A DNA stretch of 64,000 bases from Paenibacillus piscarius (lineage in GTDB: Bacteria > Bacillota > Bacilli > Paenibacillales > Paenibacillaceae), in contig NZ_JAIEUI010000026.1 of assembly GCF_022234545.1 (NCBI RefSeq), positions 1-64,000 on the forward strand, given 5' to 3'. Each line of letters opens with the position of its first letter. The stretch's first letter is position 1. The position numbers and the translations under genes were made by a program. Shown here in pieces: positions 8,717-17,540 of this stretch. The notes beneath the pieces are model-generated. The model saw nothing but the letters and a program-made list of their open reading frames with translations, searched no databases and was not told where the DNA came from.

Positions 8717-9677
8717 TCTGCTGCTCGGTGCTGCGGCCTTCGTGCTGTTCAATACGGTCTTCCAGGTCCGCTTCTTCGAGGGCTCGCTTCACCGCTTCTT
8801 AGATATGCTGGACACGGTGGCCGACCATCTTGGTAAATACAATACCAAGCGTTACGTCGCCCGGATTAAGCGGGAGCGTATCGTCAAGCGGAAGGAGAAC
8901 CCGATCGCGAAATACAACCGGCTGGTGGAAGGGCTGATTCTGGATTTCAACCTTCCGGTTACCCTGGAGAGCTTCACCTCGCTGCTCTGCATTTCTTTTG
9001 CGCTGGTCGCCGTAGTCATTGTGTTCTTCATGAACAGCGTTACCTTGTCGGTAGTTGTAACGATCTCCATCTTTGTCGGGCTGATGACCTGGTTCGTGAT
9101 GCAGTCTAAGATTATTCGTGCCCAGGATATCGAAGATATTATGGACGCAGAGGATCTGATCTGTCCGCTGGCCCGGGACGGCGTGCTGGTCGCGATCAAG
9201 AAGGTGATGGAGAGTGACGAATACATCAGCCCTAACATCCGGGTCTATCTCCGGCAGTTCATTGATAACTGCGAGAACAACGGATACAGCTTCAGGCAGG
9301 CCATCACCCTGCTGAACCGCCAGCTCGGTCCTAAGTTCGATGATTTTACGAAGAAGGCGATTGTGTTTGAGTATAACGAACGCAAGGGAATGGCCGACAT
9401 TTTCCTGGATATTGTCGATGAGAATGCGGTGCTGAGGGAGATCAATGCGCGTAAGGAGACGATTTTCCGTAAAATGAACCGCGATTTCCTGCTCAAAACC
9501 GTCATCGTATTGCTGTTCTTCATCTACGCCCTGTCCATTGACGGATTTCGCGGGTTCATGCTGTACACGCAGGCCGGGAAGCTGATTAACACCATGATGA
9601 TCTGTGTGATCTGTCTGAGCTTTGCCCGCACCCAGGCGCTCCAGGGCAACCTTGGGGGAGGAAGTGACCGTAAATGA
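8694..9677 (+). CDS. TadB-like membrane platform protein
   Basis: The protein has about 327 residues, from the ATG at 8694, eleven bases after GGAGG. An ATG at 8685 is too close to that site, and the upstream TTG is inside tadA. The helices are one at 3-22, two in the middle (about 100-145) and one or two at the C-terminus. The basic cytosolic stretch 'RIKRERIVKRKEN' lies after the first helix. It matches the T2SS-F/TadB platform family, which anchors the ATPase to the pilus. It overlaps the end of tadA by 23 bases and the next start by four (ATGA). Confidence 0.8.
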   Translation: MNVNLLISLLLGAAAFVLFNTVFQVRFFEGSLHRFLDMLDTVADHLGKYNTKRYVARIKRERIVKRKENPIAKYNRLVEGLILDFNLPVTLESFTSLLCISFALVAVVIVFFMNSVTLSVVVTISIFVGLMTWFVMQSKIIRAQDIEDIMDAEDLICPLARDGVLVAIKKVMESDEYISPNIRVYLRQFIDNCENNGYSFRQAITLLNRQLGPKFDDFTKKAIVFEYNERKGMADIFLDIVDENAVLREINARKETIFRKMNRDFLLKTVIVLLFFIYALSIDGFRGFMLYTQAGKLINTMMICVICLSFARTQALQGNLGGGSDRK

Positions 9678-10555
9678 TCTTTATCGCCAAGGTGTGTGCC
9701 TTAACCTCCATTCTGTATCTGATTAAGCTGTTTCTCCTGCCCATGCTGAAGCCGGTCAGCGGACGAAAGAAGAAACGGGCACGCCGGTTCATGAACGAAC
9801 GCAAAAGCGCGCAGCTAAAGCAGAGAGTAACGCTGTACAAAAAGAGCTTTGCCCTGAAATATATGACAGGCTTGGTGGGCACAGCCGACCGCATCCGCTT
9901 CCGCAAGATGATCGACCGGCTGGAGCTGGCGGTCCGGCCAGAGGAAATTAGATTGAACCAATTGCTCTATGCCTCGGGTGGAATTCTTCTGACCATTGTG
10001 CTGGGCAGTGCCAACCGGCTGCTCGGCTGTGTGACCGCCATCTTCATTCTGCTGGGCTGGATCTATCCGGTTAAGAGTCTGGAAGAAACGATCGAGAAGA
10101 AGAACCGCAATATCTCGCTTGATTTTCCTGCTTTTTACAGCATGGTCTATTACCAGTACTCCAAATCGATCAATATCTATCTGGCGGATGTGATCCGCGA
10201 TTACCTGCCCCATGCGGGCCAGGATATGGCTGAAGAGCTGGGTGTGATGCTGGACAATATTGAATACGGTGAGGAATATGCGCTGAAGCAGCTTAAGAAA
10301 CGGGTGCCTATGCGTTATGTAATCAAGTTCTGCGACATTATGGAGACCCGCCTTAGAGGGTATGACAATGTCTCCCAGATGGTGTACCTCAAGAATGAGG
10401 TCAATCAATTCCGGGTGGAAGCGCTGGAGAAGGAGCTGCTGCGGCGTGAGCGCAGCAATGCACGAATCCAATGGGTGCTCATTATCATCTTGTTCGTGTA
10501 CATTGCTATTTATTATCTGTTCCTGGTCAAGGGTTCACTGGAAATGTTTCAATAA
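9674..10555 (+). CDS. TadC-like membrane platform protein
   Basis: The 293-residue protein is the second T2SS-F-like platform subunit and usually pairs with TadB. There is a short helix at the N-terminus, a basic cytosolic segment ('GRKKKRARRFMNERK'), two central helices (about 95-130), a long helical domain and a C-terminal helix ('WVLIIILFVYIAIYYLF'). It is coupled to tadB through the overlapping ATGA. The gene for the pilin follows after 25 bases. Confidence 0.78.
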   Translation: MIFIAKVCALTSILYLIKLFLLPMLKPVSGRKKKRARRFMNERKSAQLKQRVTLYKKSFALKYMTGLVGTADRIRFRKMIDRLELAVRPEEIRLNQLLYASGGILLTIVLGSANRLLGCVTAIFILLGWIYPVKSLEETIEKKNRNISLDFPAFYSMVYYQYSKSINIYLADVIRDYLPHAGQDMAEELGVMLDNIEYGEEYALKQLKKRVPMRYVIKFCDIMETRLRGYDNVSQMVYLKNEVNQFRVEALEKELLRRERSNARIQWVLIIILFVYIAIYYLFLVKGSLEMFQ

Positions 10556-10580
10556 ATTTCACATTCGGAGGTTGAACAAT

Positions 10581-10799
10581 ATGGAGAAGAATTCGCAGAA
10601 CGCGGCTAAGCCTAAGAAGAGTCAAGAGAGCTTTTGGACAGAGGAACGCGGGGATATCGGGGTGAAGCAGATTGCACTTACCGTAGCGGCAATCGTCATT
10701 ATAGGTGCGGCAATCGCTATTGTGAACCGGAATTTAGGAGACTGGATCAGTGATGTTTGGGATATGTTCATGGAACAGATTAAGAAATTCACACAGTAA
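10581..10799 (+). CDS. Flp-like pilin
   Basis: The 72-residue protein has a charged N-terminal leader, then 'RGDIGVKQIALTVAAIVIIG', one hydrophobic helix and a short amphipathic C-terminus. This is the architecture of Flp/TadE-type pilins: a leader cut after a Gly by the A24 peptidase, then a helix that packs into the filament. The usual Glu at +5 after the cleavage site is not present, so cleavage after GDIG is an inference. The ATG at 10581 sits nine bases after GGAGG (10567-10571). Its place directly after tadC supports a pilin role. A longer open frame starting at 10362 lies in another frame over tadC and is not the real start. Confidence 0.68.
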   Translation: MEKNSQNAAKPKKSQESFWTEERGDIGVKQIALTVAAIVIIGAAIAIVNRNLGDWISDVWDMFMEQIKKFTQ

Positions 10800-10820
10800 G
10801 CTGAAGGAGGTACACCGGCA

Positions 10821-11300
10821 ATGCGGGGAGTCGCAAAATCCTTTCTGATCGCGATTGTGGTGGCAGCCAGCATTATGGTGTTCACCAATCTGGTGTTCTT
10901 CTTCCCATGGTACATGACTCTGGTCATCGAGACCTTCAACCTGTCACAGGTCGCTGCCGGAGATAACTACATCAAGCAATCCTATTATGATGATGCGCTG
11001 AAGCGCCTGAAGGAACGCCCGATCTACAGGGAGCACCCGGATCAGATCGAGATTGAAGCCGTCAATGAAGATAACGGCAGGGCCGTCGGCAACGATGACG
11101 AGACGGTCTATGCCAATGCTACCGAGCTGGAGAAGCCCTACCGCCAGCGGGGCGAGCCCGTGACGGTCACAGTACGCGCAGTTTATCCGCTGAGCGTCAG
11201 GCTATGGGGGGAAGAGCTCCGCACGGAGATTCCCGTGTCTTTTTCGCTAACCTCAGTCGGTCTGAAGCACTATAAGGATCTGGAGTATTATTTCGATTAA
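10821..11300 (+). CDS. TadE/F-like minor pilin or pseudopilin candidate
   Basis: The 159-residue protein has one N-terminal transmembrane helix (about 7-32, 'FLIAIVVAASIMVFTNLVFF') and an extracytoplasmic domain that ends in beta-strand-like text ('VTVTVRAVYPLSVRLWG'). The size, topology and position right after the Flp-like pilin match TadE/TadF pseudopilins, which cap or prime the filament. There is no firm family match. The ATG follows AAGGAGG with good spacing. Confidence 0.55.
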   Translation: MRGVAKSFLIAIVVAASIMVFTNLVFFFPWYMTLVIETFNLSQVAAGDNYIKQSYYDDALKRLKERPIYREHPDQIEIEAVNEDNGRAVGNDDETVYANATELEKPYRQRGEPVTVTVRAVYPLSVRLWGEELRTEIPVSFSLTSVGLKHYKDLEYYFD

Positions 11301-11332
11301 CTCACTGAGCTGAGAAGCGGGGACTGAAGGAC

Positions 11333-11821
11333 TTGAGAACATTCGCGGTGTCCATTCTGATCGCTGTGATGCTGTCCATCCTGATTGCACCGCTCACGGA
11401 AGTGTTCAATATTTCACGCGAGCAGATTGTGCTTAGTACGGCGCTTAATAACGCGCTGCGTTCTGCCAAGGACCGGAGCCTGGTCTATGAGAAGCTGCGG
11501 GGCCTGGACGCGGAGGTGGATGAAGAACGTTTCGCGGAGTATTTCGCTGAAGCGTTCGGTGCAGCGATGAAAGCCGGACTGACCAGTAATGAGGGCGGGC
11601 AGCTAACCTTCACAGGGGAGCAGCAGGCGATACAGGTAACCTTTGAATTTAGACATGAGACTGAGGGCTGGAATGAGCGGGAAACCACAGAAGTGCATGT
11701 CCGGGCAGAAGTCCCTTATGTATTCAAGACCCGTTATTTACGGCTGGCCCGTGAAGCCGGGCAGGATGTGGATTTCGTCATGACCGGCGAGCGGATGACC
11801 GTACTCTCTGTGAAGAATTAA
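11333..11821 (+). CDS. Second TadE/F-like minor pilin candidate
   Basis: The 162-residue protein has an N-terminal helix (4-22, 'FAVSILIAVMLSILIAPL') and an extracytoplasmic domain with charged helices and a C-terminal strand region ('VHVRAEVPYVFKTRYL'). It parallels the preceding protein in size and topology, so the two may form a pseudopilin pair. The start is a TTG at 11333, supported by the upstream GGGGA and by the need to include the membrane helix. It has no Cys residues. It is the last Tad-like gene before the type VII genes, only 21 bases from the EsaB-like start. Confidence 0.52.
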   Translation: MRTFAVSILIAVMLSILIAPLTEVFNISREQIVLSTALNNALRSAKDRSLVYEKLRGLDAEVDEERFAEYFAEAFGAAMKAGLTSNEGGQLTFTGEQQAIQVTFEFRHETEGWNERETTEVHVRAEVPYVFKTRYLRLAREAGQDVDFVMTGERMTVLSVKN

Positions 11822-11842
11822 GGACCTTAGGAGACGATGCTG

Positions 11843-12079
11843 ATGGAATATGTGATGGTCACATTGAAGGCAGGAACGGTGGAGGCTGATCTGAAGCTGC
11901 CCGCGGAGATCCCGGTAGCTGAACTGCTGGAGATGCTGGAGGAGCCGCTGGAGCTGAAGCAGCCGCAGAGAGGCAGGCTGCAGGCAGAGCCGCTGGGCCG
12001 TATTCTGGAGAGCGCCCGTTCACTTGAGGAAGAGGGTGTCAGCCACGGTGCGCTGCTGACGCTGATAGGAGAGGAATGA
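11843..12079 (+). CDS. EsaB/YukD-like ubiquitin-fold protein
   Basis: The 78-residue protein is the small ubiquitin-like component of Firmicute type VII secretion. A leading beta-hairpin ('VMVTLKAGTVEADLKLP'), a central helix ('VAELLEMLEE'), and the closing 'GVSHGALLTLIGEE' match the YukD pattern ('GI..GD.L.IL'). I prefer the ATG at 11843, nine bases after AGGAG, over the ATG at 11837. It bridges the Tad genes and the essC-like gene in one same-strand run. YukD-type proteins in other loci bind or regulate the EssC machine. Confidence 0.72.
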   Translation: MEYVMVTLKAGTVEADLKLPAEIPVAELLEMLEEPLELKQPQRGRLQAEPLGRILESARSLEEEGVSHGALLTLIGEE

Positions 12080-12083
12080 CAGC

Positions 12084-12920
12084 ATGAATGATAATATTGC
12101 AGGCGGCGGACTTCTGCTACAGACTCCGGGTGCGTTCTACATTACGGATCTCTGCGGGACGCTGGAACCGGAACCGGGCACTTACCTGTTGAACCGGGAC
12201 GAAGGAGGGGCCGAAAGGCTGCCCGGAATCCTCTGGTTCATGAATGAAGCGGGCGGTATGCTGTTCGCCAGTGATCAGAGCCGTGGCAGTGTCCTGGTTA
12301 GAGTGGATACGGGGACGCAGGAGCTGAAAGTGGTGCTGCAAGAGGCTTGCCGCGAGCTCAGGCTCCGTGCAGGCTGGCTGTATTACATTAATGAAAAGGA
12401 TGAAAGATTGTACCGCTGCCTGCCGGATGGACGCAAGCCCGAACGCCTTACAGACAGTGCTGTACAGTGCTATACGATCTTGGGAGAACAGCTCTATTAT
12501 GCTTGCGCACAAGGGATTTACAGTTACCCGATGGATGGTAACCGCTCCACCCGGCTGATTGAGGGGGGCGCTGCTTATCTGCAAACTTGCGGAGCGCGGC
12601 TTCTGTATGCGGATCTGACGAACGGACATGTCTTGACGCTGCTTGATCCGCTGTCTGGTGAGCGTGAAGCCTACCCGGACCTGATTCCGCTCAGCATGGT
12701 CAGCGAAGGGGGGTTCATCTACTGCTGCAATGCGGGCAATGATGGCTCGATTTATAGACTCGATCTGAAGTCGGGTGAGAGCCTGCGCATCTACGGGGAA
12801 CGTGCAGACCGCATACATAAGGTAGACGGGCAACTGTTTTTCAATCATCAAGAGTCTTGGTACACGATGCCAATGTCAGGCGGACAGGCGGTCCGCTTTC
12901 AGGCAGACAGATATAGATAA
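12084..12920 (+). CDS. Cytosolic beta-propeller (DUF5050-like) protein of the type VII locus
   Basis: The 278-residue protein has no signal peptide or transmembrane helix. It has repeated 'gWLYYIN..DerLYRc.pDG' and 'qlYYaca.GIYsypmDG' units, as in DUF5050/YncE-like beta-propellers. The start is the ATG after GAGGAATGACAGC. It lies between the EsaB-like and EssC-like genes, where standard Firmicute loci carry essB/yukC, but it has none of the pseudokinase or membrane features of EssB. It may be a scaffold for the ATPase or a cargo adaptor; this is inferred from position only. It has several scattered cysteines. Confidence 0.6.
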   Translation: MNDNIAGGGLLLQTPGAFYITDLCGTLEPEPGTYLLNRDEGGAERLPGILWFMNEAGGMLFASDQSRGSVLVRVDTGTQELKVVLQEACRELRLRAGWLYYINEKDERLYRCLPDGRKPERLTDSAVQCYTILGEQLYYACAQGIYSYPMDGNRSTRLIEGGAAYLQTCGARLLYADLTNGHVLTLLDPLSGEREAYPDLIPLSMVSEGGFIYCCNAGNDGSIYRLDLKSGESLRIYGERADRIHKVDGQLFFNHQESWYTMPMSGGQAVRFQADRYR

Positions 12921-12931
12921 GGGGGATGACG

Positions 12932-15900
12932 ATGACCAAAGCTTACGAATTCAGCCGCCAGCCGAGATTTTTGCCGGATATGCCCGGCGGTGAACTGGAA
13001 ATTCCGAATCCTCCACATGCCTATGCCAAACCGGAGATTGCCTGGATGGCCCTGCTGGTGCCGCCAGCCGTAATGCTTGTAATTACAGTGCTGCTGGCAC
13101 TGACAGCCCAGTCTATGTATATGATGCTCTCCATTGCCATGACGGTAACCACGCTTCTGTTCTCATTCACAGGTGCAGCGTCACAGATCCGTAAGTATAA
13201 CCGGCAGAAGAAGGAGCGGGAGCAGAAGTATCTGCAATATATTGCCGATGTCCGGGCCGAGCTGTCACTGGCCCGGACCCAGCAGAGCAAGGCGCTGCAC
13301 GAGATGAACCCGGAGCCTGAGGCTTGTCTGCACAGGCTTCAGCAGCATGACAGCAAGCTGTGGGAACGGACGCCGGTGCACCAGGACTTCCTCTCCTTGC
13401 GGCTGGGAGTAGGCAGTGTGCCGTCCGCCCTGCGTGTCGTATACAACAAGCAGGCCGTCGTGCTGGAGAATGACCCGCTGCTGATGGAGCCGCACCGGCT
13501 GGCGCTGGAGTTCGCCAAGGTTCCTGATGCACCGGTTACGGTTAACCTGATGGAAGCTGAAATCTGCGGCCTCGCGGGGGATACAGAGCGAACCCGGCAG
13601 CTGCTGCAGCAGATGGTCCTGCAACTGGTGACCCATCATGGATACGATGATGTGAAGCTCGTGCTGCTGGTGCCGGAAGAACGTGTTCAGGATTGGAGCT
13701 GGCTGAAGCATCTGCCCCATGTGTGGAATGAAGATTTCACCACCCGTTATCTGCTCTGCGGCCGGCCTATGGCTCATCCTGTGCTGGGTGAATTGCAGGA
13801 GATTCTGAGAGAGCGGGAGCTGCGCACGGTTCCCGGCAGCCTGCATCCGCATTATGTCTTTATCATTGAAGATCCTGCGCTGCTGGAGAGTGAACCCATC
13901 TACAATTATCTGTATAACGGGAATGCAAGGCTGGGCGTATCCGCGATGTTCATTGCAGCCAATAAGGCCTATCTGCCGATGAACAGCCGCGTAGTGATCC
14001 ATATGAACAACAAAAGTGCTGAGCTTGCGGACAAAATAACGGGAGTCAAGCTGACCTTCTTGCCTGATCAGGTGAATACGAGGTCACTCGCACAATCGGC
14101 CCGTAAGCTGGCTCCTCTGCGTCTGCGGTCCACGGGTGCAGCGTTTGCTCTTCCTGCCTCGGTCACTCTCCTGGATATGCTTGGGGTTCGTACGACAGAG
14201 GAATTGAATTTCCCGGCCATTTGGAGCCGTAATAAGACGTTCAGGGGAATGAGTGTCCCGATAGGCGTCCGCGCCGGCGGAACCGCCTTCCGCCTGGATC
14301 TGCATGAGAGCGGACATGGCCCCCATGGTCTGGTAGCCGGGACAACAGGCTCAGGCAAAAGCGAGCTGCTGCAGAGCCTGATTATTTCACTGGCGATCCA
14401 CTATCATCCGCATGACCTGATTTTTGTCCTGATTGACTACAAAGGCGGCGGGATGGCCGACGTATTCCAAGGACTTCCTCATCTGGTGGGGACGATTACC
14501 AACCTGGGCGGAAATGAGACGAACCGGGCGCTGCTCTCCATCAAAAGCGAGCTGCTGCGCCGCCAGCGGCTGTTCGCTGAACAAGGGGTCAACAATATCG
14601 ACCGCTACCAGAAGCTGTATCATAACGGAGGCCTGGAACGCGGCATGACTCCGATCCCGCATCTGATCATGATTGCGGATGAATTCGCGGAGCTGAAGCA
14701 GGATCAGCCCGACTTCATGAAGGAGCTGGTCAGTGCCGCGAGAGTAGGCCGAAGCCTGGGAGTGCATCTGATCCTGGCTACGCAGAAGCCGGCCGGGATT
14801 GTGGATGATCAGATCTGGAGCAATGCCAAATTCAAGATCTGCCTGAAGGTCCAGGATGAAGCGGACAGCAAGGATGTCATTAAGCGTCCGGATGCGGCCA
14901 TGATCAAGGAGCCGGGGCGTGCGTTCATTCAGGTAGGCAATGACGAGATTTTTGAAATGTTCCAGTCCGCCTACTCTGGAGCGATGTATGATCCCGGCAA
15001 CGAACAACGTCATCATCTCCGGCACAAACGCATTTACCGGCTGCAGCTCAACGGCAAGCAAGAGCAGATCTATCCGCTGGATGAAGAGAAGCTGCCTGAG
15101 ATGGAGGTGCCAAGCCAGCTGGAGAGCGTGGTAGGGGGGCTGGCGGCTTCTGCCGAGAGAGCAGACATTCGCCCGCTCCCCGGACCCTGGCATCCTCCGC
15201 TGCCTGATACGGTACATTTAGAGGAATTGTACAAGGCCGGCGGGGGCTGGAATGAAACCGGCGGCTGGCCGCCAGTCAAGGAGACGCTGAGTATCCCTGT
15301 TGGACTGGTAGATGATCCGCGCGGGCAAAGGCAGGAAGCGTTGCTGCTTGATTTGGCCGGGGAAGGCAATCTCTTCATTTACGGTGCGCCGGGCACGGGC
15401 AAAACGGTGTTGCTGAGAACCTTATGCTTGTCAGCGGCGTACCGGTATTCACCGGAAGACGTACATCTATACTTGATGGATTGCGGAGGCTCTTCGTTCA
15501 AATCGCTTGAAGCGCTGCCTCATTGCGGAGGCGTGATGACGCTGGAGCAGGAGAAGACGATTCTCCAGTTTACGAAGTTCCTGTTCCGCACCATGAATGA
15601 ACGCAAGCGGATTTTTGAAGACAGCGGGGCGGACGGCTTTGCCGATTACCGGTCAAGGATCGGCAAGCTGGCGTCTGTGGTGCTTGTGATTGACAATTAT
15701 TTCGCCTTATCGGAGACCTATGAGGAACTGGATGAGCAGATGGTGGTGCTGGCGCGGGAAGGAACCAAATATGGAATCTATATGGTGGTTACGGCTACCA
15801 ATGCATCGCTTGTGCGCTATAAATTCGCCATCAATTTCAAGAATGCCATCAGCCTGCAGATGACGGAGAAAAGCGAATATGAAATGATTGTCGGCCGCAC

Positions 15901-16825
15901 GGAAGGCCTGGAACCATCACGCGCGGCCGGCCGGGGGCTTGTGCGCGGTAAGCCTCCGCTGGAGTTCCAGACAGCATTGCCGTTCCTGCCGGAGCAGAAG
16001 CATGGAGGAGTAGAGCAGTGGGTCCTTCACCTGCGTAAACAGGCAGACGCCGGTCGGTTAGCGGAGGCACCGCGGATTCCGGTAATGCCGGCTTCCATTG
16101 ACATCAGTAAGCTGAATGAGGCTTGTGCCCTGCCGGAAGGGCGGCTGGCGATTGGACTTGCAGATGGCGACCTTCAGCCTGCCGTTCTGGATCTGGACAC
16201 AACACCTATCGTAATGGTAGCCGGAGATCCTATGTCCGGTAAAAGCACATTGCTGGTATCCTGGATCGCACAGCTGCTGAAACTGTCCGGGAAGACCGCC
16301 ATCTATGCGCTTGATTCAGGAAGCATGGGCATCTACAGCGCGCTGGGGCAGCCCGGTGTAACGGATCTGGCAGCCATAGATGATATGTATGCCTTCGTTG
16401 AAGAAATCAAGAATGAGCTGGACGGCAGACGCCGCTCCCTGCTTGCGGTCAAGAGCAGCGGCGGAGCAGCCGCAGAGCTGCTGGCCTCATGGCCGCGTAT
16501 CGTCTTCGTCATTGACCGGCTTACGGAGTTCACGAATGGTGATCTCTATGCCTTGAAAGAATTGCTGGAACGAATAGTGAAGCAGGAACGGACGCTTAAG
16601 GTTGCCGTTATTGCCGGAGATAACACCTCCGAGCTGGCCGTGAACTGGGACGGACTCGGGAAGGCGATCCGCGAGGAACAATGCGGACTTCAGCTGGGCA
16701 GCCTCAAGGACCAGAACCTGTTCAACGCCCGGCTGCCTTACGGTGAGAAGGAGAAGGAGCTGGAGCCGGGAGACGGCTATCTGATTCTGAAGAATAAATA
16801 CTCGGGTATCCGCACGGCTACTTAG
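12932..16825 (+). CDS. essC: EssC/EccC-type FtsK/SpoIIIE ATPase of type VII secretion
   Basis: The 1297-residue membrane motor moves WXG100 proteins and toxins through the type VII channel. Two transmembrane helices lie near residues 35-80, followed by a coiled linker and three FtsK/SpoIIIE ATPase domains. The Walker A sites are GTTGSGKS (about 470), GAPGTGKT (about 817) and GDPMSGKS (about 1097). Only the first has a Walker B with Asp-Glu ('MIADEFAEL'). The second and third read 'VIDNY' and 'VIDRL', lacking the catalytic Glu. The two N-terminal FHA domains of Staphylococcus EssC and Bacillus YukBA are absent, so the length is like actinobacterial EccC. I prefer the ATG at 12932 over 12926 because the GGGGG site overlaps the earlier codon. 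Confidence 0.9.
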   Translation: MTKAYEFSRQPRFLPDMPGGELEIPNPPHAYAKPEIAWMALLVPPAVMLVITVLLALTAQSMYMMLSIAMTVTTLLFSFTGAASQIRKYNRQKKEREQKYLQYIADVRAELSLARTQQSKALHEMNPEPEACLHRLQQHDSKLWERTPVHQDFLSLRLGVGSVPSALRVVYNKQAVVLENDPLLMEPHRLALEFAKVPDAPVTVNLMEAEICGLAGDTERTRQLLQQMVLQLVTHHGYDDVKLVLLVPEERVQDWSWLKHLPHVWNEDFTTRYLLCGRPMAHPVLGELQEILRERELRTVPGSLHPHYVFIIEDPALLESEPIYNYLYNGNARLGVSAMFIAANKAYLPMNSRVVIHMNNKSAELADKITGVKLTFLPDQVNTRSLAQSARKLAPLRLRSTGAAFALPASVTLLDMLGVRTTEELNFPAIWSRNKTFRGMSVPIGVRAGGTAFRLDLHESGHGPHGLVAGTTGSGKSELLQSLIISLAIHYHPHDLIFVLIDYKGGGMADVFQGLPHLVGTITNLGGNETNRALLSIKSELLRRQRLFAEQGVNNIDRYQKLYHNGGLERGMTPIPHLIMIADEFAELKQDQPDFMKELVSAARVGRSLGVHLILATQKPAGIVDDQIWSNAKFKICLKVQDEADSKDVIKRPDAAMIKEPGRAFIQVGNDEIFEMFQSAYSGAMYDPGNEQRHHLRHKRIYRLQLNGKQEQIYPLDEEKLPEMEVPSQLESVVGGLAASAERADIRPLPGPWHPPLPDTVHLEELYKAGGGWNETGGWPPVKETLSIPVGLVDDPRGQRQEALLLDLAGEGNLFIYGAPGTGKTVLLRTLCLSAAYRYSPEDVHLYLMDCGGSSFKSLEALPHCGGVMTLEQEKTILQFTKFLFRTMNERKRIFEDSGADGFADYRSRIGKLASVVLVIDNYFALSETYEELDEQMVVLAREGTKYGIYMVVTATNASLVRYKFAINFKNAISLQMTEKSEYEMIVGRTEGLEPSRAAGRGLVRGKPPLEFQTALPFLPEQKHGGVEQWVLHLRKQADAGRLAEAPRIPVMPASIDISKLNEACALPEGRLAIGLADGDLQPAVLDLDTTPIVMVAGDPMSGKSTLLVSWIAQLLKLSGKTAIYALDSGSMGIYSALGQPGVTDLAAIDDMYAFVEEIKNELDGRRRSLLAVKSSGGAAAELLASWPRIVFVIDRLTEFTNGDLYALKELLERIVKQERTLKVAVIAGDNTSELAVNWDGLGKAIREEQCGLQLGSLKDQNLFNARLPYGEKEKELEPGDGYLILKNKYSGIRTAT

Positions 16826-16862
16826 CGCCTGTGTATCATCCGCGATGAAGGAGGTGGGCTTG

Positions 16863-17189
16863 TTGTCTACACCGCAAGAAATCCGCCGGCAGTCAGGACA
16901 TGTAAGCAGCGCGGCGGAGGATATCCGCCGGGAGCAGAGCAAGAATGACAGCAGTACCAGCCAGAGCAGCAGCTGGTGGAAGGGCGGAGCCGGGGATACC
17001 TACCGCAGCGAGTATCAGGAGATTACCCGGGATGTGACCCGGCTGCTTGGACAGATGCGCGAGCTGCAGAATCAGCTGCAGGCCCTGGCGGGCGCTGTCC
17101 AGCGGGCAGATGATGAACGCAGAGCGAAGGCGAAGGCGGAAGAAGAAGCCCGCCGTGCGCTGGCCGCAGCCGCTGCGAGGAAGAAGTAG
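16863..17189 (+). CDS. WXG100 protein, first of a pair
   Basis: The 108-residue protein is the usual size of an Esx protein. The turn motif W39-K40-G41 ('SWWKGGAG') joins two predicted helices, and 'YRSEYQEI' follows. The C-terminal tail is unusually long and charged, rich in Lys/Glu/Ala. The start is a TTG at 16863, eight bases after AAGGAGGTG; the ATG at 16845 overlaps that site. It follows the EssC-like gene by 37 bases and precedes a second, different WXG100 gene by 34 bases, so the two may form a heterodimer. Confidence 0.85.
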   Translation: MSTPQEIRRQSGHVSSAAEDIRREQSKNDSSTSQSSSWWKGGAGDTYRSEYQEITRDVTRLLGQMRELQNQLQALAGAVQRADDERRAKAKAEEEARRALAAAAARKK

Positions 17190-17223
17190 CGGCTCATAGA
17201 TTCCACGAAGGGAGGTGAACCCA

Positions 17224-17514
17224 ATGGTGAAACAGGTATTCAGCCCAGAACAGGCCAGAAGTGTAGCCAGTTCCATTAAGGCTAAAGGCCAAAGCGCTAA
17301 AGATATCATCAATAAGCTGGATAGTGAGATCAAAGCGGCTGAAGCATGGTGGCAAGGTGAATCCTCTAAGGCCTTCATTGAGGAATTCAATCAGTTGAAG
17401 CCGTCGCTCGACAAGCTGGTCGAGTGTGTGAATGGCATCAGTATGCAATTGAACAAGGTAGCAGAGATCAAGGAACAGAGCGATCGCGATATTGCCAGCC
17501 AGCTTCGCAGATAG
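17224..17514 (+). CDS. WXG100 protein, second of a pair
   Basis: The 96-residue protein has a helix-turn-helix hairpin with the turn motif W43-Q44-G45 and 'AFIEEF' downstream, a classic EsxA/YukE-type pattern. The ATG at 17224 follows GGGAGGTG; the GTG at 17215 overlaps that site. It is the closer match of the two to standard YukE. It ends with 'DRDIASQLRR' and has no clear C-terminal YxxxD/E, so it would need its partner or a carrier domain to present the signal. Confidence 0.9.
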   Translation: MVKQVFSPEQARSVASSIKAKGQSAKDIINKLDSEIKAAEAWWQGESSKAFIEEFNQLKPSLDKLVECVNGISMQLNKVAEIKEQSDRDIASQLRR

Positions 17515-17540
17515 AAGCAGGCGGAATATAGGTATAGGCG

